Assembly: GCA_031257675.1 (NCBI GenBank)
Contig: JAIROG010000127.1
Location: 1 to 53,014, forward strand
From: Treponema sp.
Lineage (GTDB): Bacteria; Spirochaetota; Spirochaetia; Treponematales; Breznakiellaceae
Direction of reading: 5' to 3'
Length of the DNA stretch: 53,014 nucleotides
The notes beneath the pieces were generated by a model. That model was not told where the DNA came from and ran no database searches. It saw only the letters and a program-made list of their open reading frames with translations. This document shows positions 33,528 to 42,400 of this stretch, piece by piece (position 1 is the first letter of the stretch; the number at the start of each line of letters is the position of its first letter). Made by a program: the position numbers and the translations under genes.

Positions 33528-34560
33528 AGACAGAGGAACATTTAAGACACAAGATGTCACTTTGCTGCTCTCGGACATAACGGGAGCTATCGCTCCGCTG
33601 CCCACAGAGGAGAGGGAAAAACTCATTCAAAGCGGGATTCATTACTCCGCGATGTTGCCTCTGGAATACAGGCCGTCGGAAGAATATCTTGCGGAATACT
33701 ATCTCTCTTTGGAAAATTTTTCGCAGAAGACCGCAGAATCAGTCGTTGATGTCTCAAATAAAATTTATGCCAAAAAAGGCGGAAAAGTTGTTTTGGTTTC
33801 TTTGGCAAGGGCGGGAATTCCAATTGGCGCGTTGATTAAGCGCCGCCTTCAAAAGAAGTTCGGCATAACGCCGCCGCATTATGCAATTTCCATAGTCAGG
33901 GGGCGGGGGATTGACAGGGTTGCGATGCGTTATATGTTGGAAAGGCATTCTGCCGAGAGCATTCAATTTGTGGATGGATGGACCGGCAAGGGAGCGATTC
34001 TCAATGAACTCGCAAATGCCGCAGGCGAATTTTTGGGCGGAATTGACAAACGGGAATTGCTAGCCGTTCTCTCCGATCCTGCCGACATCACCGATATATG
34101 CGGAACACGCGAGGATTTTCCAATTCCGAGCTCCTTTCTCAATTCCACTGTATGCGGTTTAATGAGCCGTACGGTTATCCGCTCAGGCATAGAAGAAGGC
34201 GAATTTCATGGAGTCGCTTTCTATGAAGAATTGAGAGATGAAGACAAAACATACGAGTTCATAGAAAGAATAGAAAGTAATATGAATTGCGCTCAAACAA
34301 CGGGATTGGACGAAGTTAAAAAAATCGCGGCGCAATTCGGTATTCATGATATAAATTTGATAAAGCCGGGAATTGGAGAAACCACCAGAGTTCTTTTGCG
34401 AAGATTGCCATATATGGCGCTGATTGCGAATGACGCCGAAGAAAAGTTCGTGAGTCATATCATTCAACTAGCCAAAGAAAAGAATGTTCCGGTCGTTCGC
34501 TATCCGCTCCTCAAATACAAAGCGTGCGGAATCATAAAGGAGTTGGCGGCAGATGCCTGA
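33514..34560 (+). CDS. StiP-type phosphoribosyltransferase with Pelota-like RNA-binding tail
   Basis: A 348-residue protein. The N-terminal part matches the family annotated both as PRTase_1 and as cysteine protease StiP: DVTLLLSDITGAI, SGIHYSAMLPLEY, VLVSLARAGIPIG and the PRPP-like loop IQFVDGWTGKGAI. The C-terminal 75 residues (NLIKPGIGETTRVLLRRLP then MALIANDAEEKF and VPVVRYPLLKYKACGII) look like an L7Ae/Pelota-type RNA-binding domain. I favour the PRTase reading because of the PRPP loop. It overlaps both neighbours (14 and 8 bases), so its amount is tied to theirs. The RNA-binding tail is the main hint that the pathway touches RNA. Confidence 0.83.
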   Translation: MEPIKDRGTFKTQDVTLLLSDITGAIAPLPTEEREKLIQSGIHYSAMLPLEYRPSEEYLAEYYLSLENFSQKTAESVVDVSNKIYAKKGGKVVLVSLARAGIPIGALIKRRLQKKFGITPPHYAISIVRGRGIDRVAMRYMLERHSAESIQFVDGWTGKGAILNELANAAGEFLGGIDKRELLAVLSDPADITDICGTREDFPIPSSFLNSTVCGLMSRTVIRSGIEEGEFHGVAFYEELRDEDKTYEFIERIESNMNCAQTTGLDEVKKIAAQFGIHDINLIKPGIGETTRVLLRRLPYMALIANDAEEKFVSHIIQLAKEKNVPVVRYPLLKYKACGIIKELAADA

Positions 34561-35245
34561 TTTGAATATATTCGCAAGCGATTTGGATAACACTCTTATC
34601 CACTCCTACAAAACAGCCAAGCCGGGGGATGTATGCGTTGAAATGCGCAATGGCAAGGAGTTGTCCTTTATGTCAAAAAAAGCATATTCACTGCTGAAAA
34701 AAACATCTGAGAAATGCCTGATTATTCCTGTGACCACCCGTTCGCTTGAACAATACAGGCGGCTTGATTTGGGCATTTCATTTAAGTATGCTGTTGTCGC
34801 TCATGGGGCGTTGTTTTTGGAAGATGGAAAAAACGATGAGCGATGGAAAGCGGATACGCATAATCTGTTCAACACGCCGCTTCCGAAAATAGAGGAAAGC
34901 GAAAATTTATTTGACATTAGGGTTGTTGAGGATGTATTCATTTTTGCAAAATCCAAAGAACCGGATTCCGCCGCCTCTCTGTTGGAAAAGACAATTGACA
35001 CCAGCGAATTTAGTGTTTACGCAGTTTATAATAAAGTATATATTTTCCCAAAAAATTTTGACAAAGGAACCGCGGTTAAACGTTTGGAACGCAAATTAAA
35101 CGCCAAGGTTAAAATTTGCGCAGGCGATAGCGATTTGGATACTCCTATGCTAAATATTGCGGACATCGCTCTCACGCCAAGAATAAGCGAGACCGATGAT
35201 CTCGCTTATTTTGTTCTGAGTTTTGTTTTCAACGCTTTTAGTTGA
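34553..35245 (+). CDS. HAD-superfamily phosphatase of the Ter cluster
   Basis: A 230-residue haloacid-dehalogenase-type hydrolase. Motif I is ASDLDNTLIHS (nucleophile Asp and acid/base Asp), motif II lies in IIPVTTRSLEQYR and motif IV in ICAGDSDLDTPML. The insert between motifs places it in the Cof/sucrose-phosphatase-like group that removes phosphate from sugars or nucleotides. It is the last gene of the operon and would dephosphorylate the product of the two PRTases (inference from context). Its final codons contain a strong hairpin that may terminate transcription. Confidence 0.87.
   Translation: MPDLNIFASDLDNTLIHSYKTAKPGDVCVEMRNGKELSFMSKKAYSLLKKTSEKCLIIPVTTRSLEQYRRLDLGISFKYAVVAHGALFLEDGKNDERWKADTHNLFNTPLPKIEESENLFDIRVVEDVFIFAKSKEPDSAASLLEKTIDTSEFSVYAVYNKVYIFPKNFDKGTAVKRLERKLNAKVKICAGDSDLDTPMLNIADIALTPRISETDDLAYFVLSFVFNAFS
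35182..35215 (+). terminator. Terminator-like hairpin inside the 3' end of the HAD gene
   Basis: AATAAGCGAGA and TCTCGCTTATT form a perfect 11-pair stem with a 7-base loop, followed by TTGTTCTGAGTTTTG. It lies 30-60 bases before the stop codon, so full termination there would truncate the message. Confidence 0.5.
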
Positions 35246-35429
35246 ATTTCAGTTAAACATAACGTTTTACAATAGCTCCGGCATAACGAAAAGTTATCAA
35301 GCGGTTCGCCTGTCGCGTTGAATTTCCACTTGCCGTCCTTTCAATTCTTCAATAAAGAGAATGAAGGCTTTCTGAAACGGGCGGCGACTTTTCAGAAAGC
35401 GGAGCATGAAGTGCGGGTGGCTGTGGAGG

Positions 35430-35921
35430 CGACCAATGTATTCATGTCGATACGGACTGGTGGGCGTTGTCGCCGGCGTCGCCGACTGGTTCGGCGGCGT
35501 GTGGGCGTCGGTGGCCGGATCGTTCGCCGCCGCATGGAATTGGGTGAAGGATTTGTTCACATCGGTATGGGACGGCATTAAGGGCGTGGTCATGGGATTT
35601 GTGGAATGGCTCTCTCCGGTGATAGACGCGATACTCGCGCCGTTCAAGGCGATAGGGGACGTCATAGGCGGCATTGTCAACTCCGCGAAGGGATGGTTCG
35701 GCGAAACTGTCGATATAGGCAATGCCGAGCTTGTAAGAATGACCGAAGTCAAAGCCGCGAAAAAAACCGCCGCCGCAACGCCAGTCGCAACGCCAGTCGC
35801 AACGCCAGTCGCCGCGCCGCCCCTCGCGCTCGCGCCCGCAATAAGCGGCGAGGCTGCCCAAGCGGGCAATAACGATACGCTCTTTGAACACACTACGGAT
35901 GCGGCGCCGGACGCCTTTTAA
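35430..35921 (+). pseudogene. C-terminal fragment of a phage tail tape-measure-like protein
   Basis: Repeated Trp-rich amphipathic blocks such as WFGGVWASVAGSFAAAWNWV, LFTSVWDGIKGVV, WLSPVIDAILAPFKAIGDVI and NSAKGWFGETVD are typical of the C-terminal part of phage tail tape-measure proteins. The family is normally several hundred to over a thousand residues; here only about 160 remain, without a convincing start, and no other tail gene is present. The tail region carries a short tandem repeat encoding ATPV. The flanking 35246-35430 stretch is unrelated sequence, so this is a prophage relic. Confidence 0.65.
35775..35810 (+). repeat. Tandem repeat, 3 x 12 bases
   Basis: GCAACGCCAGTC is repeated three times head to tail inside the tape-measure fragment, encoding three ATPV units. 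Confidence 0.9.
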
Positions 35922-36270
35922 GAAGACCCCGCTTAAGACTTGCCGGCGCTTTCGCGGCGGACATGGAAGAGATAGTGGATGTCCGCCAAAGGCCGCGCGG
36001 CGCCGGCTTCCCTGTGGCGGGCGTGGACGAAGATCCTCGCCGGCTGCCGGGCGAAAGCGGGAATCCTATTCCGGCGAGTTCCGGGAAAGAGGGTGGCGAA
36101 GACGGCGAATATGTTCGTGGAGGATCCCGCGGCGTTTTGTTTTTGCGGAGCCGCCCGCTGGTTGGCGTCATGCGCCGGGCCGAGAGGGGCGGGCCAAAAT
36201 CGATTGGGCGCGTCAGAGCGGCGAATCGCCGGCTGTTCGGCTTTCCAACGACAGAAAGTCGGGTTTGGAG
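35922..36270. other. Phage/IS junction, no gene recognised
   Basis: All three forward frames are open for long distances because of high GC, but none shows a family motif (for example 35963-36277 and 35979-36308). It is probably decayed phage sequence joined to the IS630 relic. Confidence 0.4.
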
Positions 36271-36510
36271 CGTGTGATTGCATCGTTGTACGAAGCGTTT
36301 CCGCCTGAAAAAGCGGGAAGGCTTGGAACGCGCCGCGCGCCCAAGAGCGGAAGTTGGCTGGACATCGCCGAAATTGAGATCGACGTCATGACGACGCAAG
36401 GCATTAACCGGCGCGTTGACAACATTGAGGCGTCGCGCGATGAATAGGCAATGTGGGAAGCTGACGGAAACACGGCGCCAAAGGCAATTGACTTTGGCGG
36501 AATATAGACC
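36271..36510 (+). pseudogene. IS630-family transposase relic, C-terminal part
   Basis: SLYEAFPPEKAGRLGTRR, then APKSGSWLDIAEIEIDVMT and QGINRRVDNIE follow the order of the C-terminal catalytic region of IS630/Tc1-like DDE transposases, including the final acidic residue in the SWLNxAEIE block. After the stop at 36445-36447 a second frame gives MWEADGNTAPKAIDF, matching the usual continuation, so the gene is frameshifted as well as truncated. The two upstream catalytic Asp are missing. No terminal inverted repeats or TA duplication were identified. Confidence 0.75.
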
Positions 36511-36791
36511 GCCACTTATTGCCAAAAGCAAAACAGTTAACCGCGATAATATCAAATGTCCCCGCAACAATGTGGCGTTTAATTGAGTCCCGTTGGAAAA
36601 ATGTACAATTCTTCTATCGTTGCCGTCGGCATTGGTCTTGCCTTCCCATTGAGTAAGGTTGTGTTTTTGACGTTTTCCTATCCAACCCGCTCCAATGCGC
36701 CCCGCTTTGAATCGCGGAGCAGTTCATACTATACCGTTACAATACCAACCGCTTTTGGTCGAGATGTGGTATAGTGGAGAAGAGGAAAAGT

Positions 36792-38078
36792 ATGGGATAT
36801 AGTTTAAGGGATCGTTTGCAAGCCATCAAATCTCTGCAAGCGGAAGCGGGGCTGAAAAACTCCGCCCCCGCTTCCGAAGACGTTCTTTCAGTCGCTGACG
36901 CCGCGTCAACGGACACACTTCCACCCGATTGGCTCTCAGTCGCCGGTTTGGTAAAAAAGCGCGTCCTGACGCTGGACATGCCCGCCCCTGTTCCGGATTT
37001 AACGAAGAGCGTCCGGCAGTCTTTGGCGATTCTGGCGCCGGATTTGCTTCCTGTTCTTCATGCGGATTACGTATATGAGGACTTCGTTTTCTTCGATCTT
37101 GAAACAACCGGACTTTCAAGTGGCGCCGGTACGCTCGCCTTTATTGCGGCTTTTGGACGCCTCAAGAAGGCGCATGGCGGGTATGCCTTGCAGTGTACCC
37201 AGTATCTCTTGCTTGATTATCCCGGTGAAAATGATTTTTTGGAAGCGGCGCTTGGCGCGTTGCGCGGCTTGCGCGGCGAATTTGACGCGCCTTTCATCGT
37301 TAGTTACAATGGCAAATGTTTTGACAGCCAGATACTGAAGACCCGCTGCCATATGAACGCCATTGCCTCGCCTGTCTTTCACCATGTGGATCTGCTTCAT
37401 CCTGCGCGGCGTCTATGGAGGCGGACGCTTCCTTCCTGCTCTCAGTCCGAGATCGAAACCGCCATTCTAGGATTGGACAGAACCGGCGACATATCCGGCG
37501 CATTTGCCCCGGATATATGGTTTTCCTTCCTGAGAACAGGCGAATGGACGCCGCTTTTGAAAATGTGCGATCACAACAAACGAGATGTTTTTGGATTGGC
37601 ATCTCTTTTTATCGCTTTTGCCCATATCGCCGCGGACCCCACGCAGTCTGTTGAACGCTACGGGGTTGACAGGGAAAATCTGGCGCTCCGTTGGCGTTCC
37701 GCTCTGAAATACAACGGCGCCGGAGTCGAGGAAACCGTACGCAGAACCGGCGAAGATCTCATCCGCGACGCATCGGATCGCGGGTGTCCGAAAGCCGCCC
37801 TTATTCTGGCGTTTGACCGCATGAGAGACGGCTCCTTTGAGGAGGCGCGTCAGGGGCTTTCGGCGATAGCCGCAGCGCCAGCCTTTCCCGTCGTTGTTAA
37901 AGCCTTTGCGTTGCGGGGACTTGCCATTGACGCTGAACGCCGGCTGAAAGACGAGGGCAAAGCTTTGGCGTATGTTGAACAAGGTCTTGCACTGAACGGC
38001 GTTGGAAATACGGCGCGGGCGGATCTTGAGCATAGGAAGGAGCGGCTTATAAAGAAGCTGAATGTGGGGGCGAGATAG
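36792..38078 (+). CDS. YprB-like ribonuclease H-fold exonuclease with TPR-like tail
   Basis: A 428-residue protein. The DEDD-type exonuclease domain starts near residue 95 with FVFFDLETTGLSSGAGTLAF (first Asp and Glu), continues with YNGKCFDSQILKTRC, and has HHVDLLHPARRLW and CDHNKRDVFGLASL for the later acidic residues. The C-terminal 120 residues are helical (LILAFDRMRDGSFEEARQGL, LAYVEQGLAL) and TPR-like. Role unknown, probably RNA or DNA 3' processing in the cytoplasm. Start set at ATG 36792 with GAGG upstream; the GTG at 36774 lies inside a TATAGT box (36770-36775), making it unlikely. The leader would be only about ten bases. Confidence 0.85.
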   Translation: MGYSLRDRLQAIKSLQAEAGLKNSAPASEDVLSVADAASTDTLPPDWLSVAGLVKKRVLTLDMPAPVPDLTKSVRQSLAILAPDLLPVLHADYVYEDFVFFDLETTGLSSGAGTLAFIAAFGRLKKAHGGYALQCTQYLLLDYPGENDFLEAALGALRGLRGEFDAPFIVSYNGKCFDSQILKTRCHMNAIASPVFHHVDLLHPARRLWRRTLPSCSQSEIETAILGLDRTGDISGAFAPDIWFSFLRTGEWTPLLKMCDHNKRDVFGLASLFIAFAHIAADPTQSVERYGVDRENLALRWRSALKYNGAGVEETVRRTGEDLIRDASDRGCPKAALILAFDRMRDGSFEEARQGLSAIAAAPAFPVVVKAFALRGLAIDAERRLKDEGKALAYVEQGLALNGVGNTARADLEHRKERLIKKLNVGAR

Positions 38079-38202
38079 TGGAATTGGAGCGGCGCATCAT
38101 CATCGCCGATGCGCCGCTGGCAAGCCGTTGCCACCCCCTTGCATTTTTTTTCATCTTTTGCTAGTATATCATTCTATTTGATTATTTGGAAGGAAGGATA
38201 CT

Positions 38203-38394
38203 ATGGCTCGCGTTTGTGATATTTGTGGAAAACATACGATAACCGGCAACAAGGTAAGTCATGCCAAAAACCATACCCGCCGTACATGGCGTCCCAATTT
38301 GGTAAAAGTAAAAACCAAAATTGGCGGTACGACAGGTACGCTTAAAATTTGTACGCGCTGTCTGAAAAGCGACTTTATTACAAAAAAGGTGTAA
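38203..38394 (+). CDS. rpmB: 50S ribosomal protein L28
   Basis: A 63-residue large-subunit protein. [21 protein letters not shown] with CxxC and [12 protein letters not shown] with CxxC together form the four-Cys zinc-binding variant of L28. The basic middle [12 protein letters not shown] contacts 23S rRNA. Ribosome binding site GGAAGGA. A single-gene unit followed about 90 bases later by an intrinsic terminator. Intact. Confidence 0.97.
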   Translation: MARVCDICGKHTITGNKVSHAKNHTRRTWRPNLVKVKTKIGGTTGTLKICTRCLKSDFITKKV

Positions 38395-38480
38395 CGGTTG
38401 CATGCATGGGGAAAGAAAAAACTCCTTCCCTATTATAAGATGAAAATTCCGGTTTCTGTTGCCAAAATTTCTCAGGCAGT

Positions 38481-38510
38481 CCTTCCGCCTTAGGGCGGGA
38501 GGCGTTTTTT
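38481..38510 (+). terminator. Intrinsic terminator after rpmB
   Basis: CCTTCCGCC-TTAG-GGCGGGAGG forms a nine-pair stem (one G-T), followed after CG by TTTTTTCTT. Confidence 0.85.
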
Positions 38511-38519
38511 CTTAGCCGC

Positions 38520-39208
38520 CGCCGACTCTATTACAAGAAGCATAAACCTAATGATGTCTTTCATTGTTTATATCATTCGCCAACTTATTCTCATCAATAT
38601 ATTCTTCTATCGCCGCTATTGTTTTCGGCTCTTCATCAAACGCGCCTATGCATACATTAAATACGCAGCCCTTCTTGTACTTTTATGTATTTCGCTTTTT
38701 CCGTATGTATGCCTTTTTTGTTGCTATTTTATTACAAGCCCATTCAAACACATTCTTATCAACAAATTCAGGCGCCCTTGTCCATATATATTTTGATTTG
38801 GGGCGTAGCCCCTTTGGTTTAATACCCCGCAGCTTGCTGCGGAAAACTGGGGGCGTGGGGGATTTGTTCCCCCACCATACGAAAAGATTTCAAAGTGCAA
38901 TCTTTGATACCCATGAGCTTGCTCCTGGGTTCTTCATTTATTTTTTATATCATCTTTATTTTCAACCGTCTAGAACCCCTCAAGAGGAGGGACAACATAA
39001 TCAAGACATCCTTCCGGCGTGTTTTGCTCATTTTTATTATATGTTGAATGCCATACAACAATTCAACAGCCTTCCCATATTCTCCGTCTTTATCATCTGG
39101 ATACCCTTTCCCGTCAACCGCAACAAAAGTTATTTCAGGAACCTTTGTTATTTTGACGCAACTTTTGGAACTTCTCCAATTTGCAGCGCCTTGTAATAAC
39201 AAAGCCAT
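38520..39208 (-). pseudogene. GyrI-like ligand-binding protein, frameshifted relic
   Basis: On the minus strand the N-terminal part (KVPEITFVAVDGKGYPDDKDGEYGKAVELLYGI, then IKMSK) is typical of GyrI-like/AraC-effector-binding proteins. Further downstream in other frames come EFVDKNVFEWACNKIA, then VFNVCIGAFDEEPKTIAAIEEYI and LANDINNERHH, the usual C-terminal half. At least two frameshifts or stops and a block of unrelated sequence (about 38800-38960) separate them. The protein would have been about 200 residues. It runs into the EamA fragment upstream without a proper start. Confidence 0.72.
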
Positions 39209-39402
39209 GGCAAACCAGTCGCTGTTCCTGAAAGCGTTAAAAACAAAAAACTCTTATGTCCAATAGTTGCAAGATCATTGCGCCTCCCGCTTGCAAACAC
39301 GATGATCCAAGACATGATTAACACTATAACGGTACGAAGCGCCGCCGCTAGAGTGGAGTTAATAATTTCAACGCCAACTTTTGCCACGTATATAACCCAC
39401 AT
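39148..39402 (-). pseudogene. EamA/DMT transporter fragment
   Basis: An 84-codon frame gives two hydrophobic segments, LAAALRTVIVLIMSWIIVFASG and FLFLTLSGTATGLPWLCYYKALQIGE, the start of a drug/metabolite (EamA) transporter. The first helix seems deleted (MWVIY runs straight into AKVGVEIINS), and the remaining eight helices are absent. It breaks off after GEVPKVAS, where the GyrI-like relic begins in an overlapping frame. A non-functional remnant; the 39403-39590 stretch before tRNA-Ala holds nothing recognisable. Confidence 0.7.
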
Positions 39403-39591
39403 AATAATTCCCTCTGTTCAGCCTTTTGTTTCTTTTTTTCCCGCAATCCAATTGCTTGCGGGGGAGGGCGGCTTTTGACGGAAGAAACCGCAAGATGGAA
39501 GAATATAGTGATAAAAGCGGCGAAATCATGCGGCATAACAGGAGTATGGCGCCAAAACATACAATTATTTACAACGTAAAAGACATCGTAT

Positions 39592-39664
39592 TGGAGATAA
39601 GGGGGTTCGAACCCCTGACCTATAGATTGCGAACCTATCGCTCTACCAACTGAGCTATATCCCC
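39592..39664 (-). tRNA. tRNA-Ala (anticodon CGC)
   Basis: The minus strand folds as a 73-base cloverleaf: acceptor GGGGATA with TATCTCC, including the G3-U70 pair that identifies alanine tRNAs, anticodon arm ATAGG-TTCGCAA-TCTAT with anticodon CGC, and T loop GGTTCGAACC. Discriminator A; CCA not encoded. Confidence 0.93.
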
Positions 39665-39732
39665 AAGTTAGTGATAGTATAGCAAAAACAATTCAATTAG
39701 ATCAAGGGGGTATGGAGCGTTTTTTGACTTTT

Positions 39733-40920
39733 TTATGTCAGCGTTGACATGGATCTCAGCCGCTCAATGATGGGCGGAAGGGTGTCTATGATGTAATCAA
39801 TCGCTTCCCGCGTAATGCCCCAGCCAAGACTAAAACGAATTGAGCCGTGCGCCGCTTCCGACTCGACGCCCATAGCCATAATCACATGAGAAGGAGCAAG
39901 GCTGCCGGACGCGCAAGCCGAACCGGTAGACGCGTCAATGCCGGCTAAATCCATGGCGAGGAGAATCGACTCGCCTTCCGCGCCGGGGAAGGACACGTTA
40001 AGCGTATTCGGGATCACGTCTGTTGGGTGTCCGTTTACCGTGATATTCGGCATCCGCTTGACAAGTCCTTCGCGGAGATGTTCCCGCAACGGGAAGATGG
40101 TTTCCTTGTATTCCGCGAGGCGTTGTTTTGCGATTTCAGCGGCTTTGCCGAAGCCGAAAACGCCTAGGTTGTTGTACGTGCCGGCGCGAAGCCCGTCCTC
40201 TTGGTGACCGCCGTGAATCAGGGGGAAAAGCGGAGCCGCCGCTATACCGCTTCGTCCCCGTACATAAAGAGCGCCCACACCTTTGGGGCCATAAATCTTA
40301 TGCGCCGACATCGTGAGGTAGTCAACGCCCCACTCCTCCACATTCACCGGTATTTTCCCCACAGCTTGAACCGCGTCCGTGTGTACAAAAGCGCCGGCGG
40401 ACTTTGCCAAAGCCGTAATTTCCTTTATATCCTGAATGGTTCCGATTTCGTTGTTTGCGGCCATCACGGAAACAAGCAGGGTTTTATCATTCAACGCCGC
40501 TTTCAGAGCGTCTATTTTTATCACGCCGTACTTGTCTACAGGCAGAAACGTAACCGTAAAACCCAATTCCCGCAAGAAGTTGGCGGAGTTGAGTACGCAG
40601 GGGTGTTCAATAGCTGTGGTGACGATCTCATTCCTGACCGAAGGCTTCCCTTCCGTTGCGCCACGTTCCACAAGGATACGCATGGTTTGGAAAACCGTGT
40701 TGTTTGACTCGGAGCCGCCCGATGTAAAGATGATCTCACGTTGCTTCGCGCCGACCAGCGCGGCTACCTTGGACCGGGCGTCCTCAATACGGGCGCGCGC
40801 CAAACGCCCTGTAGTATGTATACTGGAAGCGTTGCCGTAAAAGGCAAAATCATCTATCATCGCGGTTTTCACCGCTTCGTTAAGGGGCGTAGTCGCATTG
40901 TAATCAATATAAACTTTCAT
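39733..40920 (-). CDS. Cysteine desulfurase (NifS/IscS family)
   Basis: PLP enzyme taking sulfur from cysteine as an enzyme persulfide for Fe-S clusters, tRNA thiolation or other uses. The N-terminus VYIDYNATTPLNEAV is classical; EHPCVLNSA and HTDAVQAVGKI bind PLP; the PLP Lys is in LTMSAHKIYGPKGVGALYV; and the active-site Cys is in STGSACASGSLAPSHV. The flexible Cys loop is of the NifS/IscS (class I) type. 395 aa from ATG 40920, supported by GGAGG; the upstream open frame lacks a ribosome binding site. No iscU or scaffold is adjacent, so a general or tRNA-thiolation role is possible. Intact. Confidence 0.94.
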   Translation of the reverse strand: MKVYIDYNATTPLNEAVKTAMIDDFAFYGNASSIHTTGRLARARIEDARSKVAALVGAKQREIIFTSGGSESNNTVFQTMRILVERGATEGKPSVRNEIVTTAIEHPCVLNSANFLRELGFTVTFLPVDKYGVIKIDALKAALNDKTLLVSVMAANNEIGTIQDIKEITALAKSAGAFVHTDAVQAVGKIPVNVEEWGVDYLTMSAHKIYGPKGVGALYVRGRSGIAAAPLFPLIHGGHQEDGLRAGTYNNLGVFGFGKAAEIAKQRLAEYKETIFPLREHLREGLVKRMPNITVNGHPTDVIPNTLNVSFPGAEGESILLAMDLAGIDASTGSACASGSLAPSHVIMAMGVESEAAHGSIRFSLGWGITREAIDYIIDTLPPIIERLRSMSTLT

Positions 40921-41140
40921 GTATCCTCCAAAGGTGTCAGACACCATAGGTATTATAGTCTTTTCCGTATCTTTTGACTAGTAGATATATGACTTTTTTA
41001 GTAAGCCTTATAACCCATTTTAGGACTTGCCTTGTTCCTTGTCACAAGGCGCTTGTCTTTTTGGAAAAAGTCATTTAGAATTAAAGCCGCTTTTTAGGGT
41101 AAAGCTCCTATGAAAACGAATATCAAGCTATGAGGTCGCT

Positions 41141-42400
41141 ATGGAAGCGGATGCCGCCAATTATGGAACTATTTTTCAACTTGAGCGCACACTCAATAAA
41201 ATTCAGGATTTTGACATACTGTTGGAACGGATACTACTTGAAGCCCGGAAAATCGTACGCGCCGACGCCGGGTCAATTTATGTGCGGGAGAACATTGTTG
41301 AGAAAGGAAACCCTATAGAAAAACTCGCTATAAAATACTCTCAGAATGACACCTTGTCGGCAAGACTGCCCAAAGGCGAGAGGCTCATTTATTCTCTTTT
41401 TTCCGTCCCTATAAATAAAAAGACAATCTCCGGCTACTGCGCTCTTACCCGCCATTTGGTCAATATTCCAGATATGTACAACATCGAAAAAGAAGCGCCG
41501 TATTCGTTTAATCCTGAATACGATATTATATCGAATTACAAAACTATATCGACATTAACGGTTCCGCTTATAGATTCCAACGATCAGCTTATCGGTGTAA
41601 TACAGGTTATCAATTCCCGCAATGAATCGGGTGAAGTCATCCCTTTCTCACAATCGGATGAAGCGGTGATATCGCATTTTGCGATCACCTCCTCCATGGC
41701 CTTGCAGTGGTCCCATAGTACGCGGGTCATGGTTTTGCGTACGGTAAAAATGGCGGAATTACGGGATCCCAAAGAAACCGGCGTTCACGTAAACCGCGTC
41801 GCCAGCTATGCGGTTGAAATCTACGCCCGGTGGTCGTATTTTCATAAGATACCGGCTGTACAGCGGGAAAAAGTCAAGGACATTCTTAGAACAGCCGCGA
41901 TGCTCCACGATGTAGGCAAGGTGGCGATTCCTGACGCCATCTTAAAAAAGCCGGGCAGGTTCAATGATGAGGAGTACCGTATTATGCAGTGGCACACGGT
42001 ATATGGCGCTTCACTGTTCAGCGACTCCCACTCCCCGCTTGATGAGATTTCCCGCGACATCGCGTTGACCCATCACGAAAACTGGGATGGCACTGGTTAT
42101 CCGGGCTGGTTCGATCCGGTCGCCAAAATACCCATTAAAACCGATGAAAACGGAACGCCTCTTGGCAAGAAGGGCAAAGAGATTCCGCTTGCAGGGCGCA
42201 TTGTGGCGTTGGCCGATGTGTTTGACGCCCTCTGTTCGCGCCGTGTGTACAAAGAGCCGTGGGGGGATCCGGAAGTTCTGAGCGAAATGAAGAAAATGCG
42301 GGGGACAAAATTCGATCCTGAATTGACGGATATATTTTTTGACATTTATCCGTCTATCAAACGCATACAAACTATGTATACAGAAGACGAAACCACATGA
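41141..42400 (+). CDS. HD-GYP cyclic-di-GMP phosphodiesterase with GAF domain
   Basis: A 419-residue cytoplasmic signalling protein. The N-terminal GAF domain (residues about 10-180) shows DILLERILLEARKIVRADAGSIYV and STLTVPLIDSNDQLIGVIQVIN. The HD-GYP domain follows with AAMLHDVGKVAIPDAIL (HD metal ligands) and LTHHENWDGTGYP, the HHExxDGxGYP signature of c-di-GMP hydrolases. It ends in LADVFDALCSRRVYK, also typical. It would lower c-di-GMP in response to a GAF ligand or redox signal. The stop overlaps the next ATG as ATGA. The 190 bases upstream contain a GCCTTGT/ACAAGGC hairpin but no gene. Confidence 0.94.
   Translation: MEADAANYGTIFQLERTLNKIQDFDILLERILLEARKIVRADAGSIYVRENIVEKGNPIEKLAIKYSQNDTLSARLPKGERLIYSLFSVPINKKTISGYCALTRHLVNIPDMYNIEKEAPYSFNPEYDIISNYKTISTLTVPLIDSNDQLIGVIQVINSRNESGEVIPFSQSDEAVISHFAITSSMALQWSHSTRVMVLRTVKMAELRDPKETGVHVNRVASYAVEIYARWSYFHKIPAVQREKVKDILRTAAMLHDVGKVAIPDAILKKPGRFNDEEYRIMQWHTVYGASLFSDSHSPLDEISRDIALTHHENWDGTGYPGWFDPVAKIPIKTDENGTPLGKKGKEIPLAGRIVALADVFDALCSRRVYKEPWGDPEVLSEMKKMRGTKFDPELTDIFFDIYPSIKRIQTMYTEDETT

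Noticed and set aside
35297-35893. 198-codon minus-strand frame
   Set aside because: Low-complexity Ala/Thr/Ser-rich shadow of the tape-measure fragment on the plus strand, no motif.
36774-36791. GTG start for the RNase H-like gene
   Set aside because: It lies inside a TATAGT -10 box; ATG 36792 has a ribosome binding site and fits better.
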